From Pantoea rodasii (GTDB lineage: Bacteria; Pseudomonadota; Gammaproteobacteria; Enterobacterales; Enterobacteriaceae), in contig NZ_MLFP01000001.1 in NCBI RefSeq assembly GCF_002095465.1, positions 62,001 to 126,000 of the forward strand: 64,000 nt of DNA, written 5' to 3'. This document shows, piece after piece, positions 19,377 through 27,713 of this stretch (position 1 is the stretch's first letter; each line of letters starts with the position of its first letter). The notes beneath the pieces were generated by a model, which saw only the letters and a list, made by a program, of their open reading frames with translations, was not told the origin of the DNA and did no database searches. A program made the position numbers and the translations under genes.

Positions 19377-19733
19377 ATGGTAACTGTAGTGATTGGCGAT
19401 CGTCTGGGCAAAGGCCAGAAAGTAGCAGCAGGGATTGAGAAAGCAGGCGGCCGTGCCGTCGTCGTGCCGGGCGTGGCAGCAGACATGAAGCTGGGCGATG
19501 TGATGAAAGCGGAAAACGCCGATTTCGGCATCTCATTCTGCGGTAGCGGCGGCGCTGGAGCCATCACCGCGCAGAACAAATACGGCTACAAAGCCAAACA
19601 CGGCATGCGTTCGATCGATGAAGGCGTGACCGCCATTAACGAAGGTGCCACCGTGCTGGGCTTCGGCTTTATGGATAAAGAAGAGCTGGGTGAACGTCTG
19701 GTGCAGGCCTGGAATAAAAAACACGGCAGCTAA
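19377..19733 (+). CDS. Glycine-rich SFCGS family protein
   Basis: This is a 118-residue soluble protein with MVTVVIGDRLGKGQKVAAGI at the start and the family-naming SFCGSGGAGA loop at about residues 56-65, then GYKAKHGMRSIDEGVTAINE. It has a Rossmann-like alternation of beta and alpha segments. The function is unknown. A Cys-Gly-Ser-Gly loop recalls the phosphocysteine loop of PTS EIIB proteins, though it sits much later in the chain. The ATG at 19377 follows GAGAGG by seven bases, 17 bases after the PRD gene. It is always found with the DUF4312, DUF4311 and DUF4310 genes as far as I know. Confidence 0.85.
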   Translation: MVTVVIGDRLGKGQKVAAGIEKAGGRAVVVPGVAADMKLGDVMKAENADFGISFCGSGGAGAITAQNKYGYKAKHGMRSIDEGVTAINEGATVLGFGFMDKEELGERLVQAWNKKHGS

Positions 19734-19735
19734 GT

Positions 19736-20035
19736 ATGAAACAGCAATACGAGACGCAGGTGACGGTGCAGGGCAAAGGCGACAGCAAAGCGAAAGCCTT
19801 TGCCGATGCGCTCAGCAAGGTGCAGCAGCAAGTGCTGCGCACCAGCCAAAAAATTCTGTTGCGCATTGAACCCATAGATGTGCGGGTGCTGCGCGCGCAG
19901 GAGAGCGTGCGCAAAGAGAAGTTCTTGTTCTTCTTCCTGGCGCGCGAACGACGGAACTACAGCGTCGAGCTGGACATTACCGTCAGCGTCACCGTGATCG
20001 ACACCGACAAGGTGGAGTTTACGGCGGCACCCTGA
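19736..20035 (+). CDS. DUF4312 family protein
   Basis: The 99-residue product has no signal peptide or membrane segment. It reads MKQQYETQVTVQGKGDSKAK followed by FADALSKVQQQVLRTSQKIL and a basic FFFLARERRNYSVELDITV strand. The pattern beta-alpha-alpha-beta-beta suggests a small dodecin-like or ferredoxin-like fold, but this is a guess. It is two bases downstream of the SFCGS gene and surely co-translated with it. Function unknown; probably a soluble partner of the two membrane proteins that follow. Confidence 0.82.
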   Translation: MKQQYETQVTVQGKGDSKAKAFADALSKVQQQVLRTSQKILLRIEPIDVRVLRAQESVRKEKFLFFFLARERRNYSVELDITVSVTVIDTDKVEFTAAP

Positions 20036-20061
20036 ATAAAGACGACAACAAAGGGTACAAC

Positions 20062-20837
20062 ATGTTTTTAATCATTTTGTTTAAGTCGTTGATCATAGGT
20101 GGATTGGTTGGCGTTGGGGTAGGAGCGGGCGCAGCGCGCATGTTCCACGCACCGACCACGCAAGGTATGGGCGCGTTCCGTACCTTGGGTGAGCTCAATT
20201 CCTGCGAGGGCGATCCAGCATCGCACTTCTCCTTTGGTCTTGGCTTCTTCTTTAACGCCTGGGCATCGTCTGTGGCCGCAGGTTCCTTCACTCAGGACGT
20301 TGATCACCGCATTCTGCCTAACTGGGGCGCGGCCGCATTGATGGTGAAAACCGTAACGTGGCGGAAACGCTGCATAACCCGAAACGCATGGCGATTGCCT
20401 GCGGCATCATCGGCATGATCGTGGTGGCCTTCCTCAACAGTACCGCGTCTGCGGTGCCTGCGGCGTTGCAGGTCACGGCGGTTAAAGTGCTGGTGCCAGC
20501 GGCAAACCTGCTGGTGAACACCGTCATGCCGGTGATCTTCTGGCTGGCAGCGATTGATGCCGGTAAGAAATCGGGTTTCTGGGCGACTATTTTTGGTGGA
20601 TTGGCGCAGTTGATCATGGGTAACGCTGTACCGGGTTTGGTGCTGGGTATCCTGATCGGTAAAGGCGTGGAAGAGAGCGGCTGGAACAAAGTCACCAAAG
20701 TGATGATGTTCGCCATCGTGCTGCTGTTTGCCCTGAGCGGCTTCTTCCGTGGCTTCGACATGAAACTGCTGCAATCCTTCCAGCTCGGTGTGCCTGGCTG
20801 GCTGGATATGATTCACAACAGCCTGAGCGGCAAATAA
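20062..20837 (+). CDS. DUF4311 family membrane protein (frame error near 20348)
   Basis: This polytopic protein has a first membrane segment at residues 2-24 (FLIILFKSLIIGGLVGVGVG), a hydrophilic-aromatic loop GDPASHFSFGLGFFFNAWAS, and at least four further segments. Frame one covers 20062-20418 and frame two 20358-20837. Adding one A to AAAA at 20347-20350 joins them as ALMVKNRNVAETLHNPKRMA, giving 258 residues. It is probably one of two permease-like subunits together with DUF4310. The break is probably a sequencing error, since its partner genes are intact. Confidence 0.82.
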
Positions 20838-20848
20838 GGAGCCTAAGT

Positions 20849-21496
20849 ATGAACGAGACCGAAAACAAAGGGTTCTGGTACGCCGACTGGTCTTTCCCGA
20901 TTTTTGTTGGCCTGCTCTCTTCCGGCGTGTTTGCCGGTACGCACATGTATTACCTGTACGGCATCGGCGCGTTTAACGAAGTGGCGTTTGTCTCGATGCT
21001 GCGTTCCGGCATGGAAACCGGCGTATATGGCGCAGTCGCGGCGTTTGGTGCCAGCTTCCTGTTTGCCCGCATCATTGAAGGCTCGCTGGTGGGGATTCTG
21101 GATATCGGCGGCGCGATTCAAACCGGTGTCGGCCTTGGCGTTCCCGCACTGCTGCTCGGTTCGGGCATCGTGTTCCCGGTGGCGAACTTTGCCGCATCGC
21201 TGGCAACTGGCCTGGTCGTGGGCGTCGCCATTGGCTATCTGATCATCCTGGCGCGTAAGTTCACCATCAATCAGAGCGATTCCACCTACGGTGCGGACGT
21301 GATGATGGGCGCCGGTAATGCATCGGGTCGCTTCCTGGGTCCGTTGATTATCCTGTCTGCGATGGCCGCGTCGATTCCTATCGGCCTCGGTTCGCTGGTG
21401 GGTGCGCTGTTGTTCTATCTGTGGAACAAACCCATCACCGGTGGCGCGATTTTGGGTGCCATGGCGTTAGGTGCGATGTTCCCGGTTTCTCTTTGA
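20849..21496 (+). CDS. DUF4310 family membrane protein
   Basis: This 215-residue polytopic protein has about six hydrophobic segments. It includes FPIFVGLLSSGVFAGTHMYY near the start and glycine-rich helices such as GIGYLII-like and GPLIILSAMAASIPIGLGSL. It starts 11 bases after the DUF4311 stop with GGAG upstream. I know no demonstrated function for the family. Its constant pairing with DUF4311, and the absence of any other permease in the cluster, suggest the two form a transporter for the cluster's substrate. The next gene is 123 bases away because a repeat element intervenes. Confidence 0.83.
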   Translation: MNETENKGFWYADWSFPIFVGLLSSGVFAGTHMYYLYGIGAFNEVAFVSMLRSGMETGVYGAVAAFGASFLFARIIEGSLVGILDIGGAIQTGVGLGVPALLLGSGIVFPVANFAASLATGLVVGVAIGYLIILARKFTINQSDSTYGADVMMGAGNASGRFLGPLIILSAMAASIPIGLGSLVGALLFYLWNKPITGGAILGAMALGAMFPVSL

Positions 21497-21516
21497 TTGG
21501 TAGGTTTGCACAAATC

Positions 21517-21589
21517 CGTAGCGGCGCGATTTATCGCGCTTCCTGACAGCGTCATCGTTGTTAAATGCGCAATGAATCGCGCCGCTACG
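21517..21589. repeat. 73-base palindromic repeat element (copy B) inside the operon
   Basis: It begins CGTAGCGGCGCGATTTATCG and ends CAATGAATCGCGCCGCTACG, the mirror image, with a CTGACAGCG centre. It matches copies at 16215 and 26542. It sits between the DUF4310 gene and the amidohydrolase gene, the only gap in an otherwise tightly packed operon. Its hairpin could stabilise or attenuate the transcript between transport-like and enzyme genes. Confidence 0.75.
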
Positions 21590-21619
21590 ATTTAGGCGAG
21601 TGGTAAGTAAGGAGTAAAC

Positions 21620-22753
21620 ATGTTTGATCTGATTCTGCGCCGCGCGCGTCTGTGCGACGAACAGCTGGTGGATATCGCCATCCAGCACGGCAAAATTGCT
21701 GCGGTAGGTGAGGTGACCGGCCCGGCTCAGCAGGAGCGCGATCTGGCAGGGCGTTACTACGTCAGCGCGGGCTGGATCGACAGCCATGTGCACTGCTATC
21801 CCAAATCCCCCATTTATCACGATGAAGCCGATGCGATTGGCGTGGCGCAGGGCGTCACCACGGTGGTCGATGCAGGCAGCACCGGCGCGGATCACATCGA
21901 CGATTTCTATCAGCTCACCCGCTCCGCCATTACCGAAGTCCGCGCGCTCATCAACATTTCGCGCACCGGTATCATCACGCAAAACGAACTGGCGGATATG
22001 GCGCAAATCGACGGTGAAGCGGTGGTGCAGGCGGTAAAACGTCGCCCGGACTTTATCGTGGGATTGAAAGCGCGCATGAGCAGCAGCGTAGTGGGCGAAA
22101 ACGGTATTCAGCCGCTGATTCGCGCCAAAGCCATCCAGCAGGCGGCCGGTAATCTGCCGCTGATGGTGCACATCGGCAACAACCCGCCGGTGCTGGAAGA
22201 GATTGCCGATCTGCTCACTTCCGGTGACATCATCACACACTGCTTCAACGGCAAGCCCAACCGCATTCTGTCGCCACAGGGCGAGCTGAAAGCGGCGGTG
22301 AAAAACGCCATAGCGCGTGGCGTGAAGCTGGATATTGGTCACGGCAGCGCCAGCTTCAGTTTTGAAGTGGCTCGTCAGGCCATTGCCCAAGGCATTCTGC
22401 CGGACACCATCAGTTCTGACATTTACTGTCGCAACCGCATCAACGGCCCGGTACACAGCCTGGCGCACGTGATGTCGAAATTCTTCAGCATTGGCATGAC
22501 GCTGCCGCAGGTTATCGACTGCGTGACCGGCAATGCCGCGGTTGGCCTGCGCTTAGCGGGCAAAGGGCGCTTAACTGAAGGTTATGACGCCGACCTGACC
22601 ATTTTTACCGTCAAAGAGGAAGCCCGCCCGTTCGTCGATGCTGAAGGCGAACGGGTTGTGGGTGAGCAACATGTGCTGCCGCTGGCCGTGGTTGTCGCGG
22701 GTGAGTGGCATCTGACTGATGAAGGGAAAACCAATCATGTCTTCGATTTATGA
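21620..22753 (+). CDS. Amidohydrolase/deacetylase family metallohydrolase
   Basis: The 377-residue enzyme belongs to the amidohydrolase superfamily and carries a full binuclear metal site. His56 and His58 are in GWIDSHVHCY, the bridging Lys150 is in FIVGLKARM, His184 in LMVHIG, His207 in ITHCFNG and Asp267 in ISSDIYCRN. Related proteins are predicted to remove an acyl group or open a cyclic amide. In this cluster it would act before the lyase and aldolase, for example deacylating an N-acyl amino sugar acid. The stop overlaps the start of the next gene by 17 bases. Confidence 0.87.
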   Translation: MFDLILRRARLCDEQLVDIAIQHGKIAAVGEVTGPAQQERDLAGRYYVSAGWIDSHVHCYPKSPIYHDEADAIGVAQGVTTVVDAGSTGADHIDDFYQLTRSAITEVRALINISRTGIITQNELADMAQIDGEAVVQAVKRRPDFIVGLKARMSSSVVGENGIQPLIRAKAIQQAAGNLPLMVHIGNNPPVLEEIADLLTSGDIITHCFNGKPNRILSPQGELKAAVKNAIARGVKLDIGHGSASFSFEVARQAIAQGILPDTISSDIYCRNRINGPVHSLAHVMSKFFSIGMTLPQVIDCVTGNAAVGLRLAGKGRLTEGYDADLTIFTVKEEARPFVDAEGERVVGEQHVLPLAVVVAGEWHLTDEGKTNHVFDL

Positions 22754-23858
22754 AAAATATGACCTGAAACAGGTCATCAATGCCTCCGGTCGTATGACCA
22801 TTCTCGGTGTTTCAACGCCGTCCGCCGATGTGGTGGATACCGTGAGCTACGGTTTGAACCACTATTTCGAGATCAAAGATCTGGTCAATAAAACCGGCGC
22901 GTATATCGCAAAACTGCTGGATGTGGAAAACGCGGTAGTGGTCTCCTGCGCCTCTGCCGGCATCGCGCAGAGCGTGGCGGCGGTGATCGTCAAAGATAAC
23001 GACTGGCTGCTGGATAACCTGCATGCCGCGCCGCTGACCGTGCCACACGATATCGTGGTGCCGAAAGGCCACAACGTGAATTTCGGTGCCCCGGTGGGCG
23101 CGATGGTGGCACTGGGCGGTGGACGTTTAGTGGAAGCCGGTTACAGCAACGAGTGCTCGCCTGAGCAGCTGGCCGCCGCCATCACGCCAACCACGGCAGC
23201 ATTGCTGTACATCAAGTCACACCACTGCGTGCAGAAGAGCCACCTGAGTGTGGAGCAGGCGGCAGTGGTCGCACGCAAACACGGTATCCCGTTAATCGTG
23301 GATGCGGCAGCAGAAGAAGATCTGCAGTGCTACTACCAGATGGGCGCAGACCTGGTGATCTACAGCGGTGCCAAGGCGATTGAAGGGCCGACCAGCGGTC
23401 TGGTGATTGGTCGCACGCAATACGTTGAGTGGGTCAAACGTCAAAGCAACGGCATTGGTCGTGCGATGAAAGTCGGCAAAGAGGGCATTCTCGGTCTGAC
23501 GCAGGCAATTGAAAACTATCTGGTGCAGCCGAAAACCACCGGTGCCGAGATGGTGGCCAACATGACGCCGTTTATCGACAACCTCAACACGATGAATGGC
23601 GTCTCCGCGCGCGTGGTGTGGGATGCAGCAGGCCGCGATATCGCCCGTGCTGAGATCAAGTTCGATGAAGCGATCACCCAATGGCCCACCGGCGAACTGG
23701 TGCAGGCGCTGAAAACCGGCGACATCGCCATCTACTTCCGTGGCTATAAAGCCAACGAAGGCATTATCGAAGCCGACGTGCGCAGCGTCAGCGCCGAACA
23801 GCTGCATATCATCTTTAGCCGTATCCAGGCGTTAATCAGCGGAGGAAAACGCGCATGA
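22737..23858 (+). CDS. DgaE-like PLP-dependent ammonia lyase
   Basis: This 373-residue PLP enzyme has the SelA-like/aspartate aminotransferase fold. Lys213 in IYSGAKAIEGPTSG is the likely Schiff-base lysine, and Asp189 in PLIVDAAAEEDL the pyridine-nitrogen ligand. The Salmonella relative DgaE converts D-glucosaminate 6-phosphate to 2-keto-3-deoxygluconate 6-phosphate and ammonia. A similar alpha,beta-elimination is expected here, but the exact substrate is unknown. The ATG at 22737 overlaps the amidohydrolase gene, and the stop overlaps the aldolase ATG (ATGA), so all three are coupled. Confidence 0.86.
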   Translation: MSSIYEKYDLKQVINASGRMTILGVSTPSADVVDTVSYGLNHYFEIKDLVNKTGAYIAKLLDVENAVVVSCASAGIAQSVAAVIVKDNDWLLDNLHAAPLTVPHDIVVPKGHNVNFGAPVGAMVALGGGRLVEAGYSNECSPEQLAAAITPTTAALLYIKSHHCVQKSHLSVEQAAVVARKHGIPLIVDAAAEEDLQCYYQMGADLVIYSGAKAIEGPTSGLVIGRTQYVEWVKRQSNGIGRAMKVGKEGILGLTQAIENYLVQPKTTGAEMVANMTPFIDNLNTMNGVSARVVWDAAGRDIARAEIKFDEAITQWPTGELVQALKTGDIAIYFRGYKANEGIIEADVRSVSAEQLHIIFSRIQALISGGKRA

Positions 23859-24592
23859 GTCTGAACCCGAATTTTTATCAGGGCCGTTTGTGCCTCAACG
23901 TGTTAGCCGGTTCGAAGCAGAATGCTAAAGCGATCTGGCAGGCGGCAGAAGGTCACGTGCTGGTGGGCGTATTATCAAAAAATTACGCGACCAATGAAGA
24001 AGCAATTGCCGATATGCGCGAGTACGCAGCGCTGATCGACAACGCGCTCTCAGTGGGCTTGGGCGCGGGCGATCCGAATCAGTCAGCGATGGTGAGTGAG
24101 ATCTCAGCGGTACTGCAACCGCAGCACGTCAACCAGGTCTTCACCGGTGTCGCAACCAGCCGCGCGCTGCTCGGCCAGAACCACACCGTGGTCAACGGCC
24201 TGATTTCACCAACCGGCACACCGGGCCTGGTGAAAATCTCCACCGGACCGCGCAGCTCGCAGGCAGAAGATGCGATTGTGCCGATCGACAGCGCCATCGC
24301 CATGCTGCAGGACATGGGCGGCAGCTCAGTGAAATACTTCCCGATGGGTGGCTTAAAATCGGTGAACGAATATCGCGCTGTGGCTGAAGCCTGTGCGCGC
24401 CATGACTTCTGGCTGGAACCGACCGGCGGTATCGATCTCAATAACTTCGAAGCGATTGTGCAGATTGCGCTCGATGCGGGCGTGAGCAAAGTAATCCCGC
24501 ACGTTTACAGTTCGATTATTGATAGCGCAACGGGCGACACGCGCATTGACGATGTGCGTCAGCTTCTGGCAACGTGCAAGAAACTGCTGTAA
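23855..24592 (+). CDS. DgaF-like 2-keto-3-deoxy-6-phosphogluconate aldolase
   Basis: The 245-residue product belongs to the KDGP aldolase family that includes DgaF. It is a TIM-barrel-like protein with GTPGLVKISTGPRSSQAEDA and a probable Schiff-base lysine, Lys160, in GGSSVKYFPMGGLKSV. It should split a 2-keto-3-deoxy sugar-acid 6-phosphate into pyruvate and glyceraldehyde 3-phosphate, the last step of the pathway. It overlaps the lyase gene by four bases. The regulator gene follows 24 bases later. Confidence 0.87.
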   Translation: MSLNPNFYQGRLCLNVLAGSKQNAKAIWQAAEGHVLVGVLSKNYATNEEAIADMREYAALIDNALSVGLGAGDPNQSAMVSEISAVLQPQHVNQVFTGVATSRALLGQNHTVVNGLISPTGTPGLVKISTGPRSSQAEDAIVPIDSAIAMLQDMGGSSVKYFPMGGLKSVNEYRAVAEACARHDFWLEPTGGIDLNNFEAIVQIALDAGVSKVIPHVYSSIIDSATGDTRIDDVRQLLATCKKLL

Positions 24593-24616
24593 CAAACGAT
24601 TCACAGGTGAAGCTCC

Positions 24617-26527
24617 GTGAGATTTCCCAATCAGCGTCTGGCCCAACTTTTCGCTGCGCTGCAAAACGAAACGCTGCCGCAGGATGAACTGGCGCGCCGC
24701 TTTTCAGTTTCAACGCGCACGGTGCGCACCGATATCACCGCGCTGAATGCGCTGCTGGAACAGCACGGCGCACAGTTTGTGCTGGCGCGCGGCGCGGGAT
24801 ATCAACTCAAAATTGACGACGTGGCGCGTTTCGACCGGCTACAGCAAGAGAGCGCCGCGCCGCTGCGTGTGCCGCGCACCTCGCAGGATCGCGTGCGCTA
24901 TCTGCTGACGCGTTTCCTCACCGCCGCCTTCTCGCTCAAGCTCGAAGACCTGTCGGAAGAGTGGTTTGTCAGTCGCGCTACGTTACAAAGTGACATGGCG
25001 GAAGTGCGCGAATGGCTCGGCCGCTATCATCTAAATATCGAAACCAAACCGCATTACGGCATGAAATTGTTTGGCAGCGAGGCGGCGATCCGCACCTGCC
25101 TGACGGATCTGCTGTGGCAGATCGATCAGGAGATGCCAGACAGCCCGCTGCTGACGGTGGAAGCGCTGCACAGCGGGATGCTGGCGCAATTAGCCCCGCT
25201 ACTGCAGCAGTGCTTTACCCAGCACGCGATTCGTCTTAGTGACGAGGGCGAGCGCTATCTGCAAATTTACTGCGCAGTGGCAGTTCGGCGCATCAGCGAA
25301 GGTTTCCCGCTCAACGATCCTGGCGCAGAAGATGTCGGTGAGGAAGTGCGCGAAGCCGCCCATGATTTGGTGAATCTGATGCAGCCGCTGGTGGGTAAAG
25401 CGATCTCGCAGGCGGAAGAGAACTGGCTGCGTGTGAATATTGCCGCCCGCCAGATCCAGGCGCTGGTGCCCAGCACCATCAATGCCGATGACGCCGATGC
25501 GCTGGTCGATTATCTGCTGAGTTACATCAACACCCATTACAACTATCGGCTACAGCAGGATGAGCAGCTGCGGGCCGATCTGCTCACCCATATCAAAACC
25601 ATGATCACTCGGGTGCGTTATCAGATCCATATCCCCAATCCGTTGCTCAGCAACATCAAGCAGCACTATCCGATGGCGTACGATGTGACGCTGGCAGCCG
25701 TCACCAGCTGGGGCAAGTACACGCCATACAGCATCAGCGAAAACGAAATCGGTTTTCTGGTGCTGCATATCGGTGTGGGCCTCGAACGGCATTACGATGT
25801 CGGCTATCAGCGCCATCCGCAGGTGTTGCTGGTGTGCGACAGCGGTAACTCGACGCTGCGCATGATTGAAGCGCTGCTGCTGCGCAAATACCCGCAGTTG
25901 GTGGTCACCGCGCGCTTATCGCAGCGTGATTACGAGATGCGTAACCACATCGATGAAGACTTCGTGATTTCCACCGCGCGATTGAGCGAGAAGAATAAGC
26001 CGATTGTGATGATGTCGCCGTTCCCGACGGAGTTCCAGCTGGAGCAGTTGGGTAAGCTGGTGCTGGTGGATCGCACGCGTCCTTACATGCTGGAAAAGTA
26101 CTTCGACGCGCAGCACTTTATGGTGCTGGATAAGCCGATGACGCAATCAGCGCTGTTCCGCGTGTTGTGCGATCAGCTGGAGTCAGAGGGGTATGTGGAT
26201 GCGGAGTTCTATCCATCGGTGGAAGAGCGTGAAGAGATTGTCAGCACCATGCTTGGCGAAGGCATTGCACTGCCGCACTCACTCGGACTGCTGGCGAAAA
26301 AAACCGTGGTGTATACCGTGCTGGCACCCCATGGCGTGAGCTGGGGTGACGAAACTGCCTCGGTGATTTTCCTGCTGGCGATCAGCAAAAGCGAATACGA
26401 AGAGGCGATGGCGATTTACGATCTGTTCGTTACTTTCCTGCGGGAGAGGGCGATGGCCAGACTGCGCGACTGCGGGGATTTCGTCAGCTTTAAAGCGGTA
26501 GCGATCGATTGTTTGAGCCGGATGTAG
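24617..26527 (+). CDS. MtlR/LicR-type transcriptional regulator with PRD, EIIB and EIIA domains
   Basis: This 636-residue multidomain PTS-controlled activator has an N-terminal winged HTH (about 5-60; DELARRFSVSTRTVRTDITA) and a second HTH-like part (about 90-150). Two PRDs follow (about 190-395; His384 in FLVLHIGVGLER). An EIIB-like domain has the phosphocysteine loop VCDSGNST at Cys407, and a C-terminal EIIA type-2 domain has His554 in GIALPHS. In PRD1 the usual first His appears to be Tyr (YLQIYCAVAVRRI). Such proteins sense substrate flux and general PTS state. It closes the operon and probably activates it; no PTS permease is encoded nearby. Confidence 0.87.
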   Translation: MRFPNQRLAQLFAALQNETLPQDELARRFSVSTRTVRTDITALNALLEQHGAQFVLARGAGYQLKIDDVARFDRLQQESAAPLRVPRTSQDRVRYLLTRFLTAAFSLKLEDLSEEWFVSRATLQSDMAEVREWLGRYHLNIETKPHYGMKLFGSEAAIRTCLTDLLWQIDQEMPDSPLLTVEALHSGMLAQLAPLLQQCFTQHAIRLSDEGERYLQIYCAVAVRRISEGFPLNDPGAEDVGEEVREAAHDLVNLMQPLVGKAISQAEENWLRVNIAARQIQALVPSTINADDADALVDYLLSYINTHYNYRLQQDEQLRADLLTHIKTMITRVRYQIHIPNPLLSNIKQHYPMAYDVTLAAVTSWGKYTPYSISENEIGFLVLHIGVGLERHYDVGYQRHPQVLLVCDSGNSTLRMIEALLLRKYPQLVVTARLSQRDYEMRNHIDEDFVISTARLSEKNKPIVMMSPFPTEFQLEQLGKLVLVDRTRPYMLEKYFDAQHFMVLDKPMTQSALFRVLCDQLESEGYVDAEFYPSVEEREEIVSTMLGEGIALPHSLGLLAKKTVVYTVLAPHGVSWGDETASVIFLLAISKSEYEEAMAIYDLFVTFLRERAMARLRDCGDFVSFKAVAIDCLSRM

Positions 26528-26541
26528 CGTTTGAAATTTCA

Positions 26542-26617
26542 CGTAGCGGTACGATTTATTGCGCATCTGTTAGCTACTCAGCTGTATCAGGTAAGCGCAA
26601 TAAATTGCGCGGCTACG
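26542..26617. repeat. 76-base palindromic repeat element (copy C)
   Basis: It begins CGTAGCGGTACGATTTATTG and ends AATAAATTGCGCGGCTACG. The ends mirror each other and match copies A and B, while the centre differs. It lies between the convergent regulator gene and yhaJ and may close both transcripts. Confidence 0.72.
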
Positions 26618-26681
26618 TTTTAGTGCCGCTGAAAATGCTTCGTTCGGCGTTGCGTCGGCAATTATACCGGCCTGGTTTTAA

Positions 26682-27584
26682 TCAACCGCGCTGCTTCGCC
26701 AGCAACCGCGGGATCTCGCGCAAACACCACGCCTTGGCTTCACCCATGCTGTCACGGCGCCACGCCATAATAATATCCACTTCACGGGTGTATTCGGCAC
26801 TGACCACGCGCAGGCGGCCTTCGGCGATATCCTGCTCCACCATCGGATAGGGCATGGTCGCCACGCCTAAACCGGCCAGTAGCGCACGACGTTTATCGTC
26901 CATGCTGCTCACCGTCAGGCGCTGCTGTTTGTCCAGCAGCTGCACCGTTAACACCGGGCGCTCACGTGCGGTATCCGCCACCGCAATGCCGCGATACTTC
27001 ACGCGCGTTACTTCAGACAGCGGCTCGGCTTCCTGATGAATCGGGTGATCCGGGCTGGCGACGTACACGCTCATGATGCTATAGAGTTTACGCGTGTTGA
27101 TCTCGGTCGAGGCACGGAAATGCATATCAGGCGCAATCACGATATCCGCGCGGCCCTGCTCCAGACGCTCCCACGCACCGGCCAATACTTCGGTGACCAG
27201 TGAAATCTGCGTGTTGGCTTTCTCCGCCAGCTTTTCAACAACAGGAAACAGCAGATTGGTTGGGATCAGCGCTTCAGCCACGATGGTGAGATGGGTTTCC
27301 CAACCGCGAGCCAGCGCTTCGGCATCGGTGGTGAGCTTATCGGCGGCTTCCAGCAGCACGCGCCCACGCTCCAGCAGCATGCGTCCGACATTAGTGAACT
27401 TGGTGCGATGGCCGGAGCGGTCAAACAGCACCACATCCAATTCTTCTTCCAGTTTCTGCATGGTATAGCTCAACGCAGAAGGAACACGGCCCAGTTCATC
27501 GGCCGCAGCGGCGAAGCTACCACGACGATCGATAGCATCCATCACACGTAAAGCTTCGAGGGTTAACGCGCGGTCTTTAGCCAT
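26682..27584 (-). CDS. yhaJ: LysR-type regulator YhaJ
   Basis: This is a 300-residue LysR regulator, with an N-terminal winged HTH (about 8-66; RGSFAAAADELGRVPSALSY) and a periplasmic-binding-like effector domain. It closely matches E. coli YhaJ (298), which responds to aromatic and nitrotoluene-derived quinols and in pathogenic strains activates type III secretion genes. It is divergent from yhaK across a 129-base interval, the usual control arrangement. The ATG at 27584 is the family start. Confidence 0.92.
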   Translation of the reverse strand: MAKDRALTLEALRVMDAIDRRGSFAAAADELGRVPSALSYTMQKLEEELDVVLFDRSGHRTKFTNVGRMLLERGRVLLEAADKLTTDAEALARGWETHLTIVAEALIPTNLLFPVVEKLAEKANTQISLVTEVLAGAWERLEQGRADIVIAPDMHFRASTEINTRKLYSIMSVYVASPDHPIHQEAEPLSEVTRVKYRGIAVADTARERPVLTVQLLDKQQRLTVSSMDDKRRALLAGLGVATMPYPMVEQDIAEGRLRVVSAEYTREVDIIMAWRRDSMGEAKAWCLREIPRLLAKQRG

Positions 27585-27713
27585 GCCGGTTCTCTGTCAG
27601 TAAATTTGAATATGCCGGGCAGATTAACTGGCTAACAATCCGGCGTCCAGCCTTTTACCATTAAGGTATAAAGCCTGCGGTCGAATCTCACCGCAGTGCG
27701 TTGGAGGCAAATC

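Noticed and set aside
21467..22468. A 333-codon minus-strand frame opposite the amidohydrolase gene
   Set aside because: The sense strand has complete metal-site motifs; the antisense product has no recognisable domain or ribosome site.
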